Below, piece after piece: positions 27,763 to 39,700 of a stretch of DNA of 64,000 nt. The stretch lies in the NCBI RefSeq assembly GCF_022539665.2, contig NC_081340.1, positions 3,224,001 to 3,288,000 on the forward strand. Reading direction: 5' to 3'. Positions within the stretch are counted from its first letter, which is position 1. Each line of letters opens with the position of its first letter. The notes beneath the pieces were generated by a model. The model ran no database searches. It was not told the DNA's origin and worked only from the letters and a program-made list of their open reading frames with translations. Made by a program: the position numbers and the translations under genes. This stretch comes from Daphnia carinata (lineage: Eukaryota; Arthropoda; Branchiopoda; Diplostraca; Daphniidae).

Positions 27763-27881
27763 GGGTAGTTCGGTGCTATGGCGTGGTCTTCGAGCGTATA
27801 GCCCGAGCCGCCGCCACCGCCACTAATAACCCGACTGTTCTAGACTGCGTGGCACCCCCAACGAGCCTCCTAGGGTTCTTC

Positions 27882-27906
27882 CTACACACACACACACACA
27901 CACACA
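27882..27906. repeat. (AC)n microsatellite
   Basis: About 12 AC units, directly visible. Confidence 0.95.
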
Positions 27907-28122
27907 TCGACCCGTTTCTTTTTTTTTTTTTTATATATAATTCCGTTTCATTTCATTTCATTCTTCTTTTTTCGTGTGGTGTCCTTTTTTTTTTTTCTTT
28001 TCTCTGTTTCTTCGTATTATTTATTTATTTTTTTTATTTCATTTTTTCTTTTTTTTTTTCCTTGGTTTCCCGTTTTTTTTATGATTTCGTTCCCCTCCCC
28101 CTCTTCTCACCTGTGCGACTAA

Positions 28123-28141
28123 GGGGGGGGGGGGGGGGGGG
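28123..28141 (+). repeat. G homopolymer, 19 bases
   Basis: An uninterrupted run of 19 G, the longest G run in the window. Confidence 0.9.
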
Positions 28142-30391
28142 AATAACATCTTCCACGCTCGATACTGGAACGACACAGCAATCTTTTTTTTTTTTTTTTC
28201 TTTTCCCAAAGTTTTTTTTTAATTTTTTATTTTGGAGGGTTAGATTCCATTGATGCGCTTGTTGTTTCATGACCAGCAAAGAACAATAGCCATGTACGAA
28301 AATAAAATTTTTTTTTTTTTTTTTTAACTCCCCTCCTCCCGTACACATAGAAAAATGAATAGGAAAACTTAAACGTCCATCTGATCTCTGTTGGAGTTTT
28401 CTTCTCTCTTTTTTATTTGGAGAGGCTCTTGTGACATTCTTGTACAGTTGTGTAGTCTCGTCGACTAATTGGCCGAGATGGAAACCGGAGGAACCGGACT
28501 GACCTCCCCCCCCTACCTCCTCCAAAAACACTGGAACTTTTTTTTAAGCTACCCAGTTGAGTGACGGTCGTGTGTCGTCTGTTCGACTCCACCTCTACGA
28601 CGTTGGCCTGAATGCGATCACGTCTTTAATCTCTGTCTGCAACGCGTTAGCTGTGAAACATATGAAGTCGTCGTTTGGTTTTATGCGTTTGACAACAACA
28701 ACAACAAAACAAAGGGGGGAAAAAAAATAGACAAACTTCAAAATAATAAATAGACCTTGCCCACAATCAGGAAAGCTTTGAAGACTTGTTCCAATATCAC
28801 GCGGCCTGAGCTATTGTGCCCTTTTTCACGATTTGTGAACGCGGCCGTTTATTATCACGCTTCCCAAAATTTCCTCTTTTTTTTGTTTTTTTTTGTTTTT
28901 ATTTTTTATTTTTTCTAAAAAGGAAGGAATTCGTTTCCTTTTTATTTCCAGACTAGCCGGTGAACCTGCACGCGTGTTTCTGCAATTAAGTTGACCGAGT
29001 ACACGGCCAGAGAGAGGCCCCCGTATGCGCGGTCCGAATCCAAATGTGGTTACATTCCTTTTTCTTTTCGGGCTTTTTTCTTTTTCTTTTTTTTTTTTCT
29101 TTTTTTTTTTCTTGTTGTTTTATTTGTTTTAATGGATGCTATCCATTGAGAATTTACGGCAACATCGGAATGGTCAATAACCAATTGGCGTGGAATTATA
29201 ACCGGGGGTAATAAAAACATAGCAACAGGGTAAACCAACAGACAGAGTTAAAGCCTTTTTTTTTTTTTTTTCGAAATGAAAAAAAAAAAAAAAAAAAAGA
29301 AGAAGGACCAAAAGGAAATCGCCGTTGGAGGTGGATGTCGATTGCCCGTGGTATTACACATACGTACTTACGGCTATTTAGGTAGCACCCATAAGTCCAA
29401 AACGTTATATAGGAATAGGCTTTATTCGGTTGGTGAACTGAATTTTTTTTTTTTTTAAGAAGAACCGCGTCCGGATGGGAAACGCTTCGTTATCCTCATT
29501 GCCTTCTTTTTGTTTTTTTTTGTTTTTTTTTCTCTTGTGTGTGTTTTTGTTTTCAAGAACTTTTGCCAATTGGAGGAAATACATCAATTCATTATGTATG
29601 TACGTACAGAAGAATTTTTTTTTTTATGTGTAGCGATGAATAGGGAGAAAGAAAAAAAAAGCCGCTGAGGAATTTAATTTTTTTTTTTTTATCTTGCACA
29701 GGTGGAGAAGAAAAAAAAAAAAAAAGAAATGGGAACGACATAAAAACGACAACAACAGCAGCAATTGGTTGATTAACAAAACTCAGCTGCGGTTCTCTCT
29801 CGCTCTCTCATTTGGATGATTTCCTTTCTTCTCTTTTCTTTTTGGCTCTTTCATTCGAAGGTTTATTATCGCAGCCAGTTGTTGTTGTTGTTGCTGTCCG
29901 CCACCTCTTGCCTTAGTTTGTACTATCATCCAACCAACATAAGAAGAAAAGAGAAAGAAAAGGACAAAAAATAGCTTATAAATAAAAAAGAAGAAGAAAA
30001 GAAGCGGAGGAATCAAAATAAAAATATTTTCTTCTCTTTTTTTTTTTCAAGAGTTGAAGTGTTGTTGTTGTTGTTGTTGTTTTTTTTCGTATTTTTTCTC
30101 CATTGCGCGTGTAAGAGAGATGAAGAAAAAAATTAAAATAAAAAAAAAAAAATGAACTAGGGAAAAAAACAAAAGAGAAAGAGAGGAAATATATAGAGCC
30201 TCCCCCGTTGGGAGGACGAGGGCACTTCCCTGGAAAGCGAAATAACAAAAGAATATACCCCCCTCCCAAAAAAATAAAAATAAAAATAAAATAAAAAACC
30301 TTAAAAAATATATGTAAGAATTGGTGGTGAGCGGGCCAGACAGCTTGGCACCGCGGAGTGTGGATTCCCGCGCCGCCCCGATGGCAAAACT

Positions 30392-30392
30392 T

Positions 30393-30420
<28 letters not shown>
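30392..30420. repeat. (CA)n microsatellite
   Basis: About 14 CA units, directly visible. Confidence 0.95.
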
Positions 30421-30424
<4 letters not shown>

Positions 30425-32032
30425 AGCAGCGGCTAGGCAGAGGTATAGGAAAAGGTAAGAAAAAAAAAAAAAAAGAAAAAAGAAAGAAAGAAAGAAGGAG
30501 GGAGGTGGTGATGGTAGGAGAACCCCGGTCCTACGACTATAACCCTCACGATGGGGCGTCCGTTGCACACTAGCTGGCCCTCTGTAACATCATTAGCGTT
30601 TTTCATTAAATCTGTCGACTTGTTGCTGCCAGCCATTTTCCCTCCCGCTGCAAGCAAAGAACTGCTGCTGCTGTTGGATTTTATACATACATACACACAC
30701 ACACCGGTATAAATGTTGTATAGCCCAATGGCCCAGCTTGTCTGTTGTAGACGCATCTACTCGCTATGGAAAAAAGAAAAATAGGTATTTATTTTATTTT
30801 TTTTTTTTTTTGGATGTGTACGTTATAGTTGATGCTGGACGGGGTTATGACGTCTACACAAAAGAGAGACGGCCAACGGGAGAAATGGACGCACCGAGTA
30901 GCTGCCATCATCTTCTTCTCTTTGATGTCCTCCTTTCTGAACTGCTTTTTTCTTTTCTGGGCTGCTTTATACACTTTTACAGTCACTTAATCATCGGAAA
31001 TTATTATTATTTTCGTTGAAACCCTTTCTTTAGTAATTTAAGAGAGGCAGCCTCCGGTCTTGTTCATCAACAAGGGGAGCCGGAGTAAGCCATCAAAAAG
31101 AAAACTTGCAGGCATCTTATTGATGTTGGTGAGAGAAGGTACCGGGCAAAATAGACGCGTTGAAAAGTTGGGTTCAATCTTCGATGATGAAGACTTCTTC
31201 CTTTTTTCTTTTTTTTTTTTTTCTAAAACTGCCAGAGTGTGCTATAAATTAACTCTTAATCAATGTCTTATCTCGAGAATGAAGAGGCATCTTAACACCT
31301 CATCTTTGTTTTTTTTTTCTTTGAGCTTCGTCCTCTTTTGGCCAGCACTTAGCCTACTGTGCACGAGATTGGAAGAAGCCGCTTTTCTTTAAAAAAAAAA
31401 AAAAAAAAATGATTTCAAAATTAAACCTTTTTAGATTTAAAAGTTTGTAAGATGTTGTGTAAGTCGATCGAACTGATCAGGTTGAAATGAATTCAAAACA
31501 AAGACAAAAGAGAGATCATGTTTTCAAGACGCTTGTAATTTGAGATTGACGCGCATATTTCCATTTTTTTGGGTGGGGATTGTTTTTTGTTGTTGTTGTT
31601 GTTGTTGTTCTAGTTATATCGTTTATAAATATGTACAAGTACAGTGGCAACTGAAATATGTAGACTCTCTATATGAAATACGTACACGAGCGAAACATTT
31701 ACTGCAATAACAAACGGATTTATGACAATAGAATTAGGAGGACATATCGATCCGCAAGAGTGAGGAATTCTTTTTTTGTTCTTTTAAAATGTTTTTCAAA
31801 ATAGACTTCGATAGACTTGATGGTATGTACAACGTTGACAGGCTTCGATCCCAGCCATCATCCGGTGTGAGGAAGGCCTCGAACAATTGACATTCAAATG
31901 TGAACTGGGTTTTGCTGATGGGGGGAGGGGGGGCGGGGGGTCCGACGGGGTGAGACATTTCAAATTTCCCGCGTCGGTTAAAAATAAACACAAAAAAAAA
32001 TATATATATTCAAAGATGATTCAGGGATTTGT

Positions 32033-33553
32033 TTAACTCGTCCTGGAGATCAAAGGAGGCGAGGTCGGCGTAGGAGCCAACGGTGAAGTGGAGTTGGATC
32101 GTGGCTGATGTTGTTGAGAAATGGGAGAGACGGCGGATGGTAGGCCCATGCCCATCAGTCCCGAATTGAAGCGGAGGTGGCCGTTGCCGTAGAAGTCGGC
32201 GTAAGCGGCGGCCTGCTGGAGCAGAGGATGGCCTAGCATGCCGAAAGGTGACGAGCCCATCGCTTGAGAGGTGGGTGGCATGTGCCGGATGGGAGAATCG
32301 GACGGCGAAGAGCCGAGGAGCCGTTCGACGGAGAAACTGTGGGCTTGGTGATGATGCGCCGGAGTCGAACCGACCATTTTATTGCCGGCCAATGGCGAAC
32401 TGAATCCGCCAAGACCGGATGGAACTTGCGACGGATGATGAGCCGATGGATGGCTGCCCGGATGAGCGAGGAGATTGCCGTAGCCGGCGGAGGCTGCGTA
32501 GCCAACAGCGGTGCTGTAGCGGTAGAGAGCGGCGGCGGAATTGCAAAGAGAAGCGGCCAAGCCGGGCCACGCACCAGTCGGTGTCGAATAAGGATGATGA
32601 GGATGTCCAACGGATGCCGGATGGTGAGCCGAGTTGGGAGCAACGGGATGGAAACCAGCGGCGGCCATGCCCGGATGGACGGGCGGCATACCAGGGAAGC
32701 CGGCCAAAGATGGGAAACCGAAACTACGCTTGAAAGCGGCCAAACGCGATCGGGAAGCGGCTGTTGATCGCCGACGCAGTTTGCCAGTGGTTCCGCCGAT
32801 GAAGACATCGTCGCTGGAAGGGTCCAACATCCAGTAGTTACCTTTGCCGGGATCGTCGTAGTGGCGAGGCACCTTGACGAAGCACTTGTTGAGCGACAGA
32901 TTGTGGCGGATCGAGTTCTGCCAGCCTTGTTTGTTGTCACGGTAGTAAGGGAAGTTCTTCATGATGAACTCGTAGATGCCGTTGAGAGTCAGACGCTTCT
33001 CGGCGCTGCTCCGGATGGCCATCATGATGAGGGCGTTGTAGGAAAAGGGAGGCTTCTCGTTTTTCTTGCTCTTCTCGTCGCCTTCCTTCTTGCTGCTGGA
33101 ACTCTTGGATGATTTGTTAGTCCCTTCTTCGTCGCCCTCACTTTTGCCGCTCTTGTTCTTGCTGGACTTGTCCGTTTTGCCGCTCAGGTTGACGGTGCTG
33201 GAAGACTCGGAGGAGCAGTTGAGATCTTTGATGCTGGCCTCCTCTTCGCTTTCGTCGGAACGGAGCGGGCTGGAGGCTTCCATGCCCTCAACATCGAGAT
33301 CCTGTTCCTCGTCGGTGTAGACGTCATCGACTTCGCTGTTGTCACTGTACACGTTCTCCTTCATGGCCGTCGACGAGGTGGACGAGTCGGGTCTGTGCTG
33401 TTGTTGCTGATGGCTGACGCTGTTGTACTGAACGGATTCGTGGTGATGGTGATGATGAACGGCCGTCTCGGGCAACAGAGATAAAATGGAGAAGGGCGGT
33501 GCGCGGGCCATGGCCGGCTGTGGCAGAGACTGCGGGCCCTCCACTTTGACCAT
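32033..33553 (-). CDS. slp (FoxG): FoxG forkhead transcription factor (sloppy-paired / BF-1 family), intronless
   Basis: The protein has 506 residues. A forkhead winged-helix DNA-binding domain spans about residues 166-263, opening with [16 protein letters not shown] and containing [18 protein letters not shown]. It closes with [13 protein letters not shown], a signature of FoxG. FoxG proteins are nuclear regulators that in arthropods pattern segments, head and mesoderm. Residues 21-27 (FSILSLL) form an eh1-like Groucho-binding motif, and FSVERLL at 407-413 resembles a second, matching the SVDRL region of vertebrate FoxG1. The N-terminal half has a six-His run, Gln repeats, and an acidic Ser/Lys-rich linker; the C-terminal half is rich in His, Pro, Ala and Gly. 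The start at MVKVEG was chosen because it begins the family-like sequence. The frame stays open upstream to 33673, so a longer N-terminus is possible. The gene stands alone in a gene-poor region, as expected for a gene with distant enhancers. Confidence 0.95.
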   Translation of the reverse strand: MVKVEGPQSLPQPAMARAPPFSILSLLPETAVHHHHHHESVQYNSVSHQQQQHRPDSSTSSTAMKENVYSDNSEVDDVYTDEEQDLDVEGMEASSPLRSDESEEEASIKDLNCSSESSSTVNLSGKTDKSSKNKSGKSEGDEEGTNKSSKSSSSKKEGDEKSKKNEKPPFSYNALIMMAIRSSAEKRLTLNGIYEFIMKNFPYYRDNKQGWQNSIRHNLSLNKCFVKVPRHYDDPGKGNYWMLDPSSDDVFIGGTTGKLRRRSTAASRSRLAAFKRSFGFPSLAGFPGMPPVHPGMAAAGFHPVAPNSAHHPASVGHPHHPYSTPTGAWPGLAASLCNSAAALYRYSTAVGYAASAGYGNLLAHPGSHPSAHHPSQVPSGLGGFSSPLAGNKMVGSTPAHHHQAHSFSVERLLGSSPSDSPIRHMPPTSQAMGSSPFGMLGHPLLQQAAAYADFYGNGHLRFNSGLMGMGLPSAVSPISQQHQPRSNSTSPLAPTPTSPPLISRTS

Positions 33554-33743
33554 CTTACCCGTCGGATTTGGATCAGAAGCCAGTTCGAGACAGTTTGAAA
33601 AAAAAAACAAATGGCAGGGGCGTTCCGCTTTAGTTGTTTTGATCGTTGAGTTCCAAACGTTTTCAACTTGCAATCAGATCACTGTCGATAAAAAATTGCC
33701 ACTTTTTTTTTTTTTTTTTATCAAACTCGCAAAAAATGATTCG

Positions 33744-33749
33744 CACTGA
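33744..33749 (-). promoter_or_regulatory. Possible FoxG initiator (TCAGTG)
   Basis: On the minus strand TCAGTG fits the arthropod initiator consensus TCAGT and lies about 190 bases before the FoxG start. No TATA box or clear downstream promoter element accompanies it, so it may be chance. Confidence 0.2.
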
Positions 33750-33753
33750 GCGT

Positions 33754-36700
33754 TTTGATTACAGGGCAATGATGAATTGCACAAACTGTGAGACGGACCT
33801 AGCCGAAAGGTCAAAAACTTGAAGACTTTTTAAAAATGAAAACTGGTTGAAGACAACAACGAAAAGAGGTCTGTCCTGATCAGCGTTAGCTAGCTGAATA
33901 ATGCCCACTGCACAGATGGAGCCCGAGTTTTAATGTTTGCAAGAGAAGGCGTGTCCTCTTTCGACTATCTACTGTGTCTATTCGTTTGTGTTGTTTGGTC
34001 TTGTGTTTCCATCGACTCCCCTTCTTCTTCTTCCTTCTCGGCTGGATGGAACCACTCCAACCAAAAGAGCCGGTTGCCTCCCACTTGTACCTGCCAAGCG
34101 ACCAATATCCTCGCGGATGAAGGCGGAGCAACCGGAATCGAGCGGAAAGGGGATGTGGCCTTTCCTCGGCTTGGGGTTTTTTTTTCTTCTTTCGTTTTGC
34201 TTTCCCACAAACAACAGGGACACACATACACACAACACACACACAAAAAAGGAGAAGGATATGGAAAAGAGGCTCCCCCCCGACGTGAAACATCTTCATA
34301 CTCTTATTGTTGTTGTATATGGGTGTGTGTGGATGTATCAAAGTGTTGTGTGCAGTCTATACATACGACGCGTTAGAAAGCTGTGTTCCAGGACACACCT
34401 CCCTCCCCTCGTTTACACTTTTTTCTTTCCCATCTCTCTCTTTTTTGCTTCTTTTTTTTTTCATGTGTGTGTGTATTTGTTGTGTGGCTATTTTATCCCA
34501 TCCATAGTGTACACATTCATACATCCTACACGGCTATAGGTGTACATATTGGGGTTCTCCTCTACAACATTGACAAATATTTTCTAATATTTTGAGACGA
34601 GGTTCCACCGGCATTTTCCACTCGGTTTCCCAATGAGTCCCTTTTTTTTTTTTATTTTTTTTTTCTTGCCTTTTCTTTTTTCTTTTAAATTCCGCTTTTA
34701 TATCTCATCAGTGATGAATGTCTTTTCACACGAGTTTTCGAGAATTCGTGATTCAAGCGAAATGTCATTCCATTTTTCCGTTTGAATTTGCCGCTCTCCA
34801 TCAGTGGCCATCAATTGGCATCGTCAATTGCGGCACCGCTGGAACAAACAAACATCAAAGAGAACAAATCAAAAGAGATAAGAAAAAAAAAACAAACAAT
34901 TGTCAGCGTAGAATTTCAAACAAAAAAAAATACTAGGAACCGGTTAACCGACGTTGATTGTTTCGCTTCGAAATGAAGAGAAGCCAACGGAGCCCTGAAA
35001 ATCAGATTTTTCTCACATCGGCGATTCCACTAGTTGTATTTTCCCCTCCCCCCTTGACTTATTCAATCGTTTTTCTATAGATTTATTTGATAAATGCATG
35101 TTGAAGTGATCATCTCTTAGAGGAAATCATGCATCCGCTTGTGTGCGCTCGTAAGCTCCCTCATTGCCTCGCGATGGCCGATTTGTCCTTGTATGACAAA
35201 CCGCAGGCCGAATAATCATAATAAAAAAAAAAATACTAGATGGTATATATATCTACTACGTATGAGAGCATAATGGCGGAAATACATTCGTCGTCGTTTC
35301 CCCCTAAGGTTCTTCCATGGACGATCCAGCAGGGGGTTTTTTACATGTTCCCCGTGTGTATTTTCTTTTTCTTTTTAATTCCAACTTTTGTTGAATTCCC
35401 AGTTTTTTTGTTTTTTTTATTATTCTTGTTGTACATGTGGAGGGCGCTGAAGCATGCAACCCCCCCCCCCCTTCTTTTTTTTATAACTAAATAAGCGCAA
35501 AAAGTCGGATTGATAAAGAATATATAAGGGCTTAAATAAAACGTTTGTTTAGTTGTGTACACAAGCGCAGTTTAGCTTTTTAGCCAATCTTCCGTTTTTC
35601 TTTTCCTCATAAATATGTCCTTTTTTCTTCTTCCTAGCGTAGGTACATCTTTATTGTGTACGCGCACTATATAGTTTGCCCAGTAGCCGTCAATAACGTT
35701 ACGAACGAGATGATTTTTGTATGGAACGCGAGAAGAGAGGGGGGAACGTTATGCGGCTGCCAATAGTTCAACTTTCTGTTCGCATCGTTGATTCTTTTTT
35801 GATTGAAATAGTCAACCCACTAAACTAGATTTTTTTTTTTTAAAGAAAAAAAGGGGAAGAAAAAAAAAATTCGGAGAAAAGAGGTTCTCTTCTTTTTTTT
35901 TGAATGGTTCTTCCAGGTCAGAAACCACGCGGCGTGTACAAACGACGCTGGCATTGTCGCTCCTATACACTGCCATGTATATACAACACCCCGTGTGTTA
36001 TTTCGTGAGAGATTTTTTTTGTTGTTGTTTTGTTTTGTTCCATTCTTCCGAGTTTGTTCCAGTCGCGCGCACGTAGGACAGAGGCACAACAGAAACGCAA
36101 ATCGGCCTATATCACTTGACTCCTTATGCGCTTTGAATTGTTGTCAATTCTTTGCCATGCAGCTCGTTGCCTTTTTTTTTATTATTATTATTCCAAAGGG
36201 AAATAAATATAAAAAGAATTGAAAAATAAGATCGATTTCTCTATTGGTTGCCCCCATCTTGTTTCCTCCCCTGTTTCCGTATTTTCTTTTTTTTTTTTTG
36301 TCCCTTTTCATAACTTTTTCCTTTTTTTGTGTGTTCCATCCTCTCACTCTGATGCGTTCACACTCAATGTGGACAGTTTGACGCGCAATGAATGCGTTTC
36401 CGTCCTGACTAAATAATAAAAATCCTGGTATTTCAAGTCGTAAACAAACGTAAGTGTACGATGGGCGTGATACGGTTTCGGATACGTGTCTCTATTTGTT
36501 CAGCCCAGCGATATGTGTGTAGGGGGGGGGGGGGGAAATAAACACGCATAGATTTCGAATAGATTTAAAAAATGGAGGGGATTTCGTTGTTAACTGGACG
36601 CGCGATGTTTCAATTTCGGCTTCCATTTATTTGATATGCATCAGCTGTGTCAGCTGTTTACCAACGTCCGTTACAAGGAACATCTTTCCACTTTTTCTTG

Positions 36701-39700
36701 TGGTATAAAGACGTAAGAGAGAACTATCGTTTTTCAATTTCTAGTTGCTCTGTTTGCCGGTGAGGTCAAACGAATAAGAAAAAAAAAAAAATGCTAGAGG
36801 CAGTGACAAGTCCAGTGAGAGAAAACGAACAGCAGCTGATTAAACGATGTGACGGAAAGTCAGAGGGGCGCGGTTTCTCCTTGTGTTTGTCTCTGTTTGA
36901 AACATGATCTAATCTTTTCTCCCATTTTTTTTTTTCTTTTTCGATATCAGTCCGTATATGCATCTATTTCGTAAAGAGTGGTGGTCAACAGCCATGCCCA
37001 CTAGAGGCGCTTTCTTTTTTTTTTTTTTTAAGGCGTCATTTTCTTCTTCATCTATTCCTGTTTTTGTTCAGTCCTCGCCTCTGATTCACCACGAGTCTTC
37101 ACTGACATGCAAACTAATGTTTTCGAGATCACCCCCCCCCCCCGTTACATAAAGGGAGATTGAGACCTTGTTCTCAAACCGTGTATATATATATATATAG
37201 AACAAACCCGAAGATGGTAAAGCAAAAAAAAAAAAGACATTGGGTGCTGTCAATCTCGCACAAGTTTTTTGAAAAATACTAACACAGCGAAGCCGTACGC
37301 ACATCAGAAAAAGATTTCGAAAAGGCGGTGCCCTTCTAACCAAATAAATCAACTTCAACAGCGTTATAGCTGTCTGTTACTTTCTCACCCAGCTGGAGGA
37401 GGACTCTTTGACTGCGTGTATACCCCTACACACAGTATAACGTGATACAGCAGCTTAGAATAAAAAATATAAGCCCAGGAAGAATGCTGGCCTGATGATA
37501 TGTGACATGTTCTATAGCACAAACATACACGACACATAGGCCAGTGCTCATCATGGACGCGGGTATGCGTAGCAGCAAGCACCCTCTCTCTTCCCCAGCG
37601 CTAATGAAGCAATTTGTGTTAGTGGCCATCCTTGTTCGTGGGGGCCTATCATATTCAGTAGGCGTGACTCTCGATATCATTGAGGAGGGTAGCGCATATT
37701 TGATGTAGGCGCGTTTAACACCAGCTGTCTCTCCTCAATAAATTGGTTGACACGGATTGGAGAACTGCCACTGTCTCTTTGCTTTATTTATTTATCTTTC
37801 TATATGTACATAGGCGCATATAATATATACAGATCGAAATAGGAGGGGAAGTGACGTAAAAAAGGGGGGGGGGATAAACGGGCAAAAGAGGAGCGGTTTT
37901 AATAGGCAGACGTGGTGCATGTCTTTTATGTCAACGAGCTTCTTTCTTTTTGCTTTCTGCTGGTTTGTTATGTACGGCAAAATGGTGGCGTACACAGTCG
38001 AACATGCGGAACGAGGAAGTCACTCCCTCATCGACACGTCATTCGATGGCTCTTGATCGCAAAACGATGTGACAAAACGTTGGGGTGTAACAACAAAACG
38101 CAGCAAAAGAAGTGGAAGAAGGTTCGAAATTAGGACTTCTTTTGATGTCGTCCTGATTAACATTTTTTTTTTTTTTGGGTGTAAAGTCGTAAACTATGTC
38201 TACCACTCAGCAGTGGCTGTTGACCTGTAGGTGCTATATGGTGGATGGATAAAAATGCTGCATGCCTCGCAGAGTATATAGGGCCTACAATTATACACCG
38301 TCCAGATGGTAGATATATACATAGAGCTGCAAAGTATACGTATCGATACGGGCGAAAATACAATGGGAGGTCTCCAATTCGACACCATTGTCAAAGCGAT
38401 TAGCAAACCAGTGTTTCAGGACCCCATTCGTTTCGACGAAAAGAAAATCGAAATCGAACTCAAAAGGAAAGAAGAATGGTCAACTGAGGCACCCCCCTAG
38501 GGCAGTAGAGCCTCTCTCTTCGTTACAAAACCGTCCTTTATTTTTTATTTCCTCCAGCATACATGCAGGGGTTGCTGGCCAGTATAATAAAAAAAAAGGG
38601 AAGAAGAAATTTCATTCAAAAAGAAAAGCAAAAAAAAAAAAAAATAGTAGAGTCGAGCACTCCTCAATGGTCAGGTCCTAATTGCCCTCTAATATATAAG
38701 AAAGCCATCACAAGGTTGTAAATCTTCTGCTGCTTCCCAGTTCCGGTCGTGCGGTTGCTGCACTTTCTTCAAAGTTGGGGGGGTTTCTGATGGTTCGTCT
38801 TTTGTTGGCCATAGTGTCACAGATGTTTAGACAAAAAAGAAAGAGAAGACGAATACAGCTTTTATGGAAACCTTCTTTTGAAAAAGATGTATGTGGCGAT
38901 TAAGATCGATGTTCTTTTTCATTGCGTGGCATATATTTTAATGCTGTAAATTCGGGATGAGAATCTATGTGATACCAACGGTTAGAGCCATTTGAATAGG
39001 CAGAAATATTAGCGTGATGGGTGTGTTACATACGTAGTATGACGGAGAAGGATCTTCCGCTCAGTGGGCGGAGCACCATCTAACACCAATGCGCCGTTCT
39101 TTTATTATTCTCAACCATTTATGTATGCGTGTTTTCTACCTTTTCCGTCAAAATAAATTCATGCGCACCTTAAAAAATAAAACGGTATTATTTACATGAT
39201 TGTTCAATGGTTTCTGCATAATACTGTACGTACCGTAACGCACAGTCCGCTTTCTATGGGGGCGTTGGTAGAGAAAAGCGAGGTGTTTTTTTTTTTTTTT
39301 TTGCTTGGGCCTCGCAAAAGTGTCGGCCAGATCATTTTGCTTGTTTGGCTTCACACGTACACCGTGGCTTCGAGCACACATATAGACACAGGATGCGATT
39401 TCAACAAACAAGCCCCGTGGCTTCGTTTTTTCTTCGGGGGTCTGTTGAGGCTGAGCGTTGGGGAGCGCACGGTTTTCATCCGCACAATTTGTATACAACG
39501 TCATCTGTTGGCACCTCTATTGAGACATCCGAGCACTCTATCTAATGCGTGTGTATATATATATATATATATTGTATATGTATATATACACTTTTCTTTA
39601 GAGTAAGCGGCCGTCTTCCTTTCTCTTCTTCCTTTCACACTTTCGGGCCTTTTGCTCTCAGTCCGACAAATCCGCTGTTGTTTTGCCCACCTCCCGACTC

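Larger units (their letters stand above)
26927..32032. other. Gene-free stretch downstream of FoxG
   Basis: No supported gene. It contains CA and GT tracts (27386-27418, 27715-27762, 27882-27906 and 30392-30420), two very long G runs, (GTT)n at 30058-30081 and 31589-31609, and many A/T runs. The part next to FoxG (about 31.0-32.0 kb) probably includes its 3' untranslated region on the minus strand. I found no AATAAA in that sense within about 1 kb of the stop. Confidence 0.55.

Noticed and set aside
27735-28253. Plus-strand open frame of 172 codons
   Set aside because: Built from microsatellites and T/G runs (Phe, Thr-His and Gly strings).
32264-32767. Plus-strand open frame of 167 codons and neighbouring frames within the FoxG gene
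   Set aside because: It lies antisense to the FoxG coding sequence, and its long openness follows from the codon bias of that gene; no domain is visible.
32233-32940. Minus-strand 235-codon frame overlapping FoxG
   Set aside because: An out-of-frame shadow of the forkhead-coding sequence.
33937-34539. Plus-strand open frame of 200 codons just upstream of FoxG
   Set aside because: Overlaps open frames on the other strand and in other phases, is rich in simple-sequence residues and has no family resemblance.
38105-38125. GGTTCGAAATT resembling a B box
   Set aside because: The conserved CC end is missing and no A box precedes it.
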